Positions 56,519-64,000 of a stretch of 64,000 nt of DNA are shown piece after piece. The DNA is taken from positions 7,564,001-7,628,000 of the forward strand of contig CM070911.1 in NCBI GenBank assembly GCA_036417435.1, read 5' to 3'. Origin of the DNA: Inia geoffrensis (Eukaryota > Chordata > Mammalia > Artiodactyla > Iniidae). The notes under the pieces are model-generated. The model saw only the letters and a program-made list of their open reading frames with translations, searched no databases and was not told where the DNA came from. Position 1 is the first letter of the stretch. Every line of letters starts with the position of its first letter. Position numbers and translations under genes: made by a program.

Positions 56519-56562
56519 TGACGCACTTCCGGGCGCCGGAAAAAGCGCCGGTCCCGGAAGTG
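56519..56562. promoter_or_regulatory. CRE-like motif and two inverted ETS (GABPA/ELK-type) motifs
   Basis: CACTTCCGG at 56524-56532 and CCGGAAGTG at 56554-56562 are reverse complements of each other, with GCGCCGG repeated directly between them. TGACGCA at 56519-56525 resembles a CRE/ATF site and overlaps the first ETS motif. Paired ETS sites near the start are typical of ribosome-biogenesis gene promoters. Binding itself is inferred. Confidence 0.6.
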
Positions 56563-58084
56563 GGAAAGTGGCGGAGTTAGGGAAGGCTAGCTAGTGAGGT
56601 CCCGGAGGCGGCGGGGCTGGGAGTGACCTTAATATGGGGAGGGCGAAGGACTGCTTTTCCTTTTCTCAGCAGGGAGGAGCAGGAAGCTCTTAGGGTCTCT
56701 GCTCAGGCCGAAGGGTCTAGGTACCCGGGAGGGCGAGGCTGTCTGGGCTGACTGAGGCTTTGGGGGGCCTGGTCAGGGAATCCAGGGAGAGAATGCGACC
56801 TGGGAGCGAATTCAGAGTGGAAGTGAGTTCTTTTCTTACCAGTGTTCCTGCAGTATTCCATTAGAAATAAAAGCTTTTTTTAAATATTAAAAAATATTTT
56901 TATCTGGAATTGACATTCATCCTGCAGGGGAGCAAAGTTTGCCATCCCAAAATGTCTCTGGCGTGCGGATTATTTCTAGCTGAAACCAATCAAGGCCCAA
57001 AAGACAGGAAAAAACTTTGACCTTCCCCTTCACTGTCTAGAAGAATGTAGATAGAGGACCTGTTCTAGTAAGGGCGCTGTCGCCATGGATAGCTAGAGTG
57101 TGAACTGGGTGTGGTAAACAGGGAGGAACCTAGCAAAGTCTGTTAAAATTCCCCTCTGTGTCCCATTGTCTCTGTGATACCCAGCAAGCATTTGTTTACC
57201 AAACATTTGCTTTTTAATCTCCACGTCAGTTGCCTTCCTCGCCTTTGAAGTCTCAAACCAGTGCCCCAAACAATCTTTTTTGTCTTTAGCTGAAGATGGT
57301 ATTTAAGATGAGGGTTTCCAGCATTTTGGTGCATTACTCAGTTTTCCTGGGTCCCTCCCATGTATACATGTTATTACGCTTTTGTTTGATTTTCACATAT
57401 TAATCTGAGGTCAATTTAATTCTTAGACCAGCCAAAAGAACCTAGAAAGTTAGTGAAAATTTTCTTCCTTCCTGGCAATCTCACTAAATAAGGAAAGAAA
57501 AGAAAAAGCATAGTAAGAAGAGGGGAAAAAAGGTAAAAGAAGAGGTGATCAGGGAAGAAATGGATTTGAACCTGATGTTTTTTGAGATGGGTGTGTGACA
57601 GTACTGACAGACAGACCCTCAAGTATCGTTTTCAGAAAGTTCACAAACTTTCTCTGTTGATCATCCAGTTACTTAGAGACTGCTGCCTAGATCTGGGGAC
57701 TTAAGAATTCTTGGAGTGGTTAGATGAAACTTCAGCAGAAAGTGTCAGTTAACTGTGCAAAAGGGTCCTTTTGAAACTGGAGAGTAGTACTCACTTCACT
57801 TTCATATAACTGAGGTGGGTCACTTTGAGCACAAGCTGTATTGTTCATGGCAGAGGACTTCTGAGCTCAACAATTTTGTTCCTATTGTAACTGTCCTTAT
57901 TCTACCTTAAAGTTCCAGTCCAAATTCTACCTTCCGCCTGAGACTTTTTTTGAGAAGATACGCAGGACTGCCATCCTCCTTGGGGAGATGGTGTCCCAAG
58001 GGAGAGAAATATCATGGGCTTCAGAGTGGTAATAAAATAGGCCTTTTAAGCAAGTTGTAAAAATAGAAGACGTTAACAGAAACA

Positions 58085-58350
58085 GACTGACAGATCTAGA
58101 GAACAAACTAGTGGTTACCGGTGGGGAGAGGGAAGGGGGAAGGGACACGATAGGGATAGGGGATTCAGAGGTACAAACTATTGTGTATAAAATAAACAAG
58201 CTACAAGGATATATTGTACAGCACAGTGAATATAGCCAATATTTTATAATAACTTTAAATGGAGTATAATTATAAAAATATTGAATCACTATGTTGTACA
58301 CCTGAAACTAATATTATACTCAGCTATACCTCAATTTAAAAAAAAAATGG
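58085..58350 (+). repeat. L1 3' UTR fragment
   Basis: GAACAAACTAGTGGTTACCG, GGTACAAACTATTGTGTATA, TTGTACAGCACAGTGAATAT, TGTACACCTGAAACTAATAT, then poly-A. Confidence 0.8.
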
Positions 58351-58438
58351 AAAATGCTTATTTTCCAAAATATGCAGGATGATTTCCAAGACACTTTGTG
58401 TACTTTCACACACACAAAAATACTACCTTTATTATTTT

Positions 58439-58794
58439 TTTAAATAAATTTTTATTTATTTATTTTTCTTTTTGGCTGCGTTGGGTCTTCGTTGCTGCAC
58501 GTGGGCTTTTCTCTAGTTGCGGTGAGCGGGGGCTACTCTTCGTTGCGGTTCCCGGGCTTCTCACTGAGTGGCTTCTCTTGTTGCAGAGCACGGGCTCTAG
58601 GTGCACGGACTTCAGTAGTTGTGGCACGTGGGCTCAGTAGTTGTATCTCACAGGCTCTAGAGCACAGGCTCAGTAGTTGTGGCGCACGGGCTTAGTTGCT
58701 CCACAACATGTGGGATCTTCCCGGACCAGGGCTCAAACCCGTGTTCCCTGCACTGGCAGGCGGATTCTTAACCACTGCGCCACCGGCAAAGTCC
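58439..58794 (-). repeat. CHR-type SINE, long form
   Basis: Complete minus-strand copy with an exact 16-bp duplication CTACCTTTATTATTTT at 58423-58438 and 58795-58810. The head reads GCCACCGGCAAAGTCCC, two substitutions from consensus. Confidence 0.93.
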
Positions 58795-59439
58795 CTACCT
58801 TTATTATTTTCAAGAACGTATTGTAAAGACCCATTGAGTGTAAACCACAAGCATGTCTGTCACTTACTAAGTGGCATGTGTTAGGTATAATATATATAGA
58901 TATAGCCTACTCCTAACTTTGATAATAAAGAGTCCTAGACCATTTCACTTTACCTTATTCAATCCGATTTCCCACTGACTGACCCCTAGACTTGCCATCT
59001 ACCTCATGAATATCCATTTCATTTCTCTGCTTTTGAATCTTGGCTGATGGTCATTTGAAGCCCTCCCCTTGTCCTTATATCCAGAGACCACCATCTCCTC
59101 AAAACTCACCTTCTGAATATTTTTCTCATTTTCTCATGCTTTCACTGTACTGAACAAATACCTTTATTTTTTTTTGTGCAGATTTTTATTATTAAAATGC
59201 ACAGTAATTTAACACATCCTACAGACAATAATAAGGAACACGGATGCCATGCGATGCTAGATGCCTGTTCTTGGCAGTTTCCTTCAGGCACTCTGGTTTC
59301 CTTAAGTCACAACCTCTCAAGCCTAATTAAAATATCATTTTTAAAAATAGAGCCCATAAAGCTTCCTTTTTGGTTAAATTTGGGATGGGCTCCTCTTTTA
59401 AAATTTAAAAAGTTTTTGATTTCTATACAATTTTTAAAG

Positions 59440-59860
59440 GTTACTTTCCATTTACAGTTATTACAAAATACTGGCTGTATTCCCTGAGTTGTACAGTACA
59501 TCCTTGTACCTATCTTACACCCAACAGTTTGTACCTCCCACTCCCCCACCCCTGTATTGCCCCCCACAACTGATAACCACTAGTTTGTTCTCTATATTGG
59601 TGAATCTGCTTCTTTTGTTACATTCACAAGTTTGTTGTCTTTTTTAGAACACAAATAATACATATAAGTGATATCATACAGTATCTTTCTCTGTCTGACT
59701 TATTTCACTTAGCATTATGCCCTCCAAATCCATCCATGTTGCCGCAAATGGCAAAATTTCATTCTTTCTTTATGGCTGAGTAATATTCCATCCTATACAT
59801 ATACCACAGTTTCTTTATCCATTCATCTGTTAATGGACACTTAGGTTGTTTCCATGGGGG
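59440..59860 (-). repeat. L1 3' fragment
   Basis: Reversed L1 text: AACTGATAACCACTAGTTTG, GATATCATACAGTATCTTTC, TATGGCTGAGTAATATTCCA, TTTATCCATTCATCTGTTAA. Confidence 0.85.
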
Positions 59861-60074
59861 ATGGACTCCTTTTGAACATGTTCTTCGCCCTGTTATTTTC
59901 TTTCTCCCTCATTTTCATTACTCTAGGAAATTTTTTAACATATTTAGAAATATAATAGTGTATTGAGCTCATGTACATAAAACCCAACTTCAACAATTCA
60001 CACATGAACCATTACGTTTCAGCTATACCCTCACCACTTCCTCATCCTTGGTTTATTCTGAAAGATTTGAAGTA

Positions 60075-60235
60075 AATCCATGGCAATTACCTTTGTGGTT
60101 TGTAAGGTACTTGTCTGACCACCCTTTGCACCTAGACTTCATGACAGTCTGGGCCTTACTTCATCTCTGGGTTCTCTGGGCCTAACCCACTGCCTGGTAA
60201 ATAGCACACTCTCAGTAAATATTTCTTGATAAAAA
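60075..60235 (+). repeat. L2 3' end
   Basis: TAGACTTCATGACAGTCTGG, CCACTGCCTGGTAAATAGCA, CACTCTCAGTAAATATTTCT. Confidence 0.65.
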
Positions 60236-60654
60236 CGAGTCAATTAATCACTCCACATCCTGTCCCAAAGTCCTAATTCTTTGTCCCATACATTTTGGCC
60301 TTTGGAATATTGAAAACAGCACAGCTCTCTGCCAAATGATTGTTTCAAACATGCCCATTTATACGCCTTCCTTCTCCAACAAGAAATGTCAGAGAGTCAG
60401 GAACCACACTGCAAGGAACATGGTGTTTTCTGCCAGGTAGAACGAGGTGTACTTGGTCCTCGGTACCAGGATGGTGCCCTTCCCACAGTCACTGGCCTGA
60501 GGGTCCAATCCTCTGCATTCTAGGGTTGTTTTCCACTGAGGGTGGAACTACAAAGCAGGTGCTGCTTCTTGGGTGTTTCTAGTTTCATCTCTAACACGAA
60601 TATTCAGTCCCTAGACTGTGATGAACTTGAATGTGGTGCTTTATCCAATGCCCG

Positions 60655-61070
60655 TGCTTGGAGCTAAGAGTACAGTCTTCAAAGCCAGACTGCATGGGTC
60701 CAAATCCTGGCCCTACCACTGGCTACCTGGATAGAGGCTGGATAGAACAAGTTCATGTAATCTCTCTGCTGTTTCCTCATTTGAACAATGAGGATAATAA
60801 TAGAACCTACCTCAGAGGGCTGTTATAAAGATAAAATGAGTGTGTGTTATAATTCACTGAGTCCAGGATACCTATTTTTATCATCCCTGAACTCAGGTGT
60901 GTCTTGTGCGTCATGCATATTTAATTGACAGTATTTTTCTTCTAATGGAACATGGGATAACGGTGCATCTTATAGTCAATGGGCTTTTAGATTCAATAAA
61001 ATACAGCACATATGAAACGCTTAGAAGTGTTCCTAACATAGTAAGCACTATTTATTAGTTATTATTATTT
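60655..61070 (+). repeat. MIR split by an unassigned insert
   Basis: 5' part: AAAGCCAGACTGCATGGGTC, AAATCCTGGCCCTACCACTG, CTACCTCAGAGGGCTGTTAT. 3' part after about 61006: GAAACGCTTAGAAGTGTTCC then CATAGTAAGCACTATTTATT. About 165 bp of foreign sequence lies between. Confidence 0.75.
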
Positions 61071-61189
61071 ACTCCTGGGAACAAAAACATTAAAAACTAA
61101 GAAAAAAATAAAGTTGTAGACTCCGAATAACCTTAACAACTGTGTTATTAGTTGTCATTTCAGAGACCTTCAAGTAAACATTCAAGATT

Positions 61190-61760
61190 CCTCTCCCAAT
61201 TCTTTAACGTCCAGAGCCAATCCAACTCCAAATCCTTTAGATTCTCCCTTTCAGATGTCAAATTCATTCTTCTCTGTTCCCACTGCCAGAGGAATTCAAA
61301 TTTCATCCTCTCCCACCTGGCCACCACAATCCTTTTATTCTGGTCTTCCTGCCCACATCTGTCTCTCACAGGAGACAAAGTCATGTCTCTAATGGGCAAA
61401 CCTGGTCACATCAACAGTCTAACTCGAAACTCTTTAGTTCTCCCCAAGCCTAGAAGGACACCTTTGCTGGCCCCTTCCGACTTTCCCAGCCGCTGTACCT
61501 GATGCTGCCCCCTCCCCAGCTCGTCTCTCACCCCCGCTCACTCCCTAGACTCTCCAAGCTGAATTACTCACAGCGTGAAAAACACGAGACCCTCTCTCAC
61601 ACCTCCTTTGAGTCTTTGCACCTGCTCTTCGGACTACTATTAATCCCACCCTCTGTACCTCAGTAACTCCCGTTCAACCTCCTTCATCTCCAGGGGGCCG
61701 TAAAAACCTAGATTCTCATCATACATTGTATATAATCTCACTGCAGTGTTTCTTAAACTG
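61190..61760 (+). repeat. L2-like fragment
   Basis: CTCACACCTCCTTTGAGTCT, TTGCACCTGCTCTTCGGACT, CTCCCGTTCAACCTCCTTCA. Diverged. Confidence 0.55.
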
Positions 61761-62459
61761 GGGCGTACAGTTGTATTTGCAAAATAACATTTTGTTGTTT
61801 TTTTTTTCTATTTCAACAATAATTTTTTAACCAACTGATATAAGCATATCTGATTATCTGGTTGGCGTCTTCTGAAAAGCACTACTGCTCATATCAGCGC
61901 CAAGTTTGTACTTAAGTTTACAGTTCACTGGCTCCGCGTGCCACTACTTTTATTGTCTCGGTTCAGTGATTAAAAGGAGAGAGGATGGCATGAAATAGTA
62001 CAATAGGGACACGTCTGAGCCAAGTGAAAGCCCAACGATGTCATGGCCTATTATGTGAAAGAAGGTTTTGCAGTTATCACGTAGAGGACGGTGGTGGGAA
62101 GAATTAAATCAGGTGGGGATAGAGAATGCAACAGATCTCATGTCATAGCAGTGCTATATATTCGTCTAGCAAAGCAGCAGCTGGTTTTCATAAAAAATAT
62201 CTATATATCAATTATCATAGTAAATTAACTCAAATTCTATTGGTTTGAAGTTTTAGAGTTTTACATGAAAATAATGTATCAATTTGTTTTGGTGTATAGC
62301 AATACAAGAGCTAAAAGCATAATAAACTTATACTAGGTTTACCTTTGTGCATCCTTAAGTAAAACACTAAAAAGAATTAAGTCCTAAATGCAACGTGGTG
62401 GTGTCCTGGATTGGATCCTGGAACAGAAAGATGATATTAGTGAAAACACTGATAAAATC

Positions 62460-62640
62460 TGTAGTTTAGTTAATAGTGTTGCACCAATGTTAATTTCTTA
62501 GTATTGATAAATACGCCATAGTTATGTAAGATGGGTAGAATAGGGGGAGCTGAGTGAAGTGTATATGGGAACTCTCTGTAGTATATTTACAACTTTTCTG
62601 TACATCTAAAATTATTTCAAAATAAAAGTGTTTTTGTTTT
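62460..62640 (+). repeat. Old L1 3' UTR fragment
   Basis: TGTATATGGGAACTCTCTGT, ACTTTTCTGTACATCTAAAA and CAAAATAAAAGTGTTT form an L1M-type terminus. Confidence 0.65.
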
Positions 62641-62819
62641 CTGGTTTTGCTTTGTTAAGATGAAGCCAGTGTTGAGAGTCCTCCTGCTAAGCCCATGGCG
62701 CGTCTCTGTTTCTTCTGGAAGCTGCGCCCTCGTTTTCTCTCCATGAGGCATCACAGTAGGCTGTGGATAGATTTCCCAACTGTCCACCAGAGCCAGAACT
62801 CTTGATGCGCTTCACCCCT

Positions 62820-63560
62820 GGCCTTCCCCCACCCAATAAACAGGATTACATTCACCAAGTGGTTCACTCTCCAAGTCAAATCCACAAGGAAGTCTATCTG
62901 CTTTATCTCCAAAGAAGATTTTCTGGATTTCTACACTGCCACTGCCACCCACTGCCTGGCTCCCCAAGCTGCCAGCTGGTCTCCCTGCTTTCACTCGTCC
63001 CCTGACCCTCAGCCCTCAGAGCAACCTTTTTAAAATAGTGCATCAGATGGTTTCGCTCCCCTGCTTAGAATCCAGTGCACTCACATTTAAATCCAAACTC
63101 CTTCCTGGTGCCTAACAAGATCCTCCACCACCTGTGTTCAGCCTACCTCTCTCTCCCCAGTGACTTGGCCACACTGTTTTCTTGCTTTTCTGGCCTCAGG
63201 GTCTTTGCACTTGCTGTTCTCTCTGTCCAGAATGCTCTGTCCTCAGCATTTCCACAGCTGCTACTTTGCAGCATCCGGATCTCATTTCAAATGTCACCCC
63301 CCACCCTCAAATGCCTTCTCTGACCCATAGCAGCCCTGCCCCCACCCAGCTGCGTCCATCACATCCATATGCTTTATTGTCTTTCTTGCATTTATTACCT
63401 GAAATGACTTTACTCTTTAACACTCGAAGTGTTTTATACTGATTCCTCCATGCTCACTAGCATGTAAGCCCCGTGAGAACAGGGACCTTATCCATCTGAC
63501 TGCTATACATATATGTAATTATATGCAACACTGAGAAGAGAACAAATATAAATATTTGTT
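62820..63560 (+). repeat. L2
   Basis: CTCAGAGCAACCTTTTTAAA, TAACAAGATCCTCCACCACC, TCAGGGTCTTTGCACTTGCT, TCATTTCAAATGTCACCCCC, CCGTGAGAACAGGGACCTTA and an end TTGAATGAATGAA. Confidence 0.85.
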
Positions 63561-63819
63561 GAATGAATGAAAGAGAAAGATGTTACTATAAGTGATCCCC
63601 AAAGATAACGTTTCTCTCTTCCAGACGCTTGCTGATTGCGTGGTCTTCTTCTCGCCTGTCAGACCCCATTTCAGAATACTGAAATGCCTGATAGCTAGCC
63701 ACTCCCTTCCCAGCCCAGGATGCCTAGCTCACCCATTTCCCTGTTACTCTGAATCACTGCTTCGGGTTCCGCATAACCTGCAGAGGAATTTTCCACACCT
63801 TAAAAATACCATTAACAAC

Positions 63820-64000
63820 TGGATTAGTTTTCTATTGCTAATAGCAAATTACCACAAACTTCGTGGCTGAAAACAGTGTAAATATTGACCCACAGTTCTG
63901 TAGGTCAGAATTATGGCATTGGCATGGCTGGTTCTCTGGCAGAAACAAAGCTGTCGGCCAAGCTGGCTGCTCTGGAGGCTCTGGGGAGAAATCAGCTCCC
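63820..64000 (+). mobile_element. MLT1-like LTR start, cut by the window edge
   Basis: TTAGTTTTCTATTGCTAATA, GCAAATTACCACAAACTTCG, CACAGTTCTGTAGGTCAGAA follow the opening of ERVL-MaLR LTRs. Only about 180 bp are visible; no coding content. Confidence 0.65.

Larger units (their letters stand above)
56130..56780. promoter_or_regulatory. NOL10: CpG-rich promoter region and 5' UTR of NOL10
   Basis: This stretch is strongly richer in G+C and CpG than the rest of the window and brackets coding exon 1. There is no TATA box at a fitting distance, which is usual for a housekeeping nucleolar-protein promoter. I expect transcription on the minus strand to start somewhere between about 56420 and 56560. 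The exact start cannot be read from sequence. The island also extends upstream of the gene, so bidirectional firing is possible. Confidence 0.8.
56781..64000. other. Intergenic region upstream of NOL10
   Basis: No exon with coding character was found on either strand. Recognised repeats are L1 ends (58085-58350, 59440-59860, 62460-62640), a CHR SINE (58439-58794), a split MIR (60655-61070), L2 copies (60075-60235, 61190-61760, 62820-63560) and an LTR start (63820-64000). 56800-58080, 58811-59430, 59870-60070, 60240-60650 and 61770-62450 are unassigned. In human the next gene on this side is ATP6V1C2; no exon of it is visible here. Confidence 0.7.

Noticed and set aside
63075..63442. Overlapping plus-strand open frames near the right edge
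   Set aside because: They translate an L2 3' region; the nucleotide text matches L2 order and not a coding exon.

Overview
This is a mammalian nuclear genomic window, almost certainly from a cetacean. The main evidence is 26 tRNA-derived SINEs of the CHR type. These include 13 copies of the short form typical of whales and dolphins (head beginning GGGCTTCCCTGG, tail GCCCGCGTACCGC plus poly-A). They sit beside cetartiodactyl-type L1 3' ends and old mammalian repeats (L2, MIR, hAT MITEs, Tigger, MLT1).

The only protein-coding gene I can support is the 5' half of NOL10 (nucleolar protein 10, orthologue of yeast Enp2), on the minus strand. Thirteen coding exons run from the start codon at 56394 down to 26485. 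They join in one continuous frame of 342 codons, and every junction is GT-AG. They encode the N-terminal WD40 propeller region of an SSU-processome factor. The C-terminal half (NUC153 region and basic tail) is not in the window: intron 13 occupies at least the leftmost 26.5 kb and I found no exon 14 there.

Layout. 1-26484: intron 13, rich in SINEs, L1 pieces, L2, MIR and DNA-transposon fossils. 26485-56394: NOL10 exons 13 to 1, with introns of 0.7-4.8 kb. About 56130-56780: a GC-rich, CpG-rich promoter with two inverted ETS motifs and a CRE-like motif. 56800-64000: upstream intergenic DNA holding one SINE, several L1, L2 and MIR fragments, and the start of an MLT1-like LTR at the right edge. 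No second gene is visible there.

I saw no undescribed multi-gene system. The observations worth a second look are a near-palindromic ETS pair at the NOL10 promoter with an in-frame upstream ATG, retroelements lying close to exons 4 and 9, a SINE that has acquired a good 3' splice-site sequence on the NOL10 strand, an unidentified ~520-bp insertion splitting an L2, and several young SINE insertions with exact target-site duplications. Repeat family names come from recognition by eye, not from a search.
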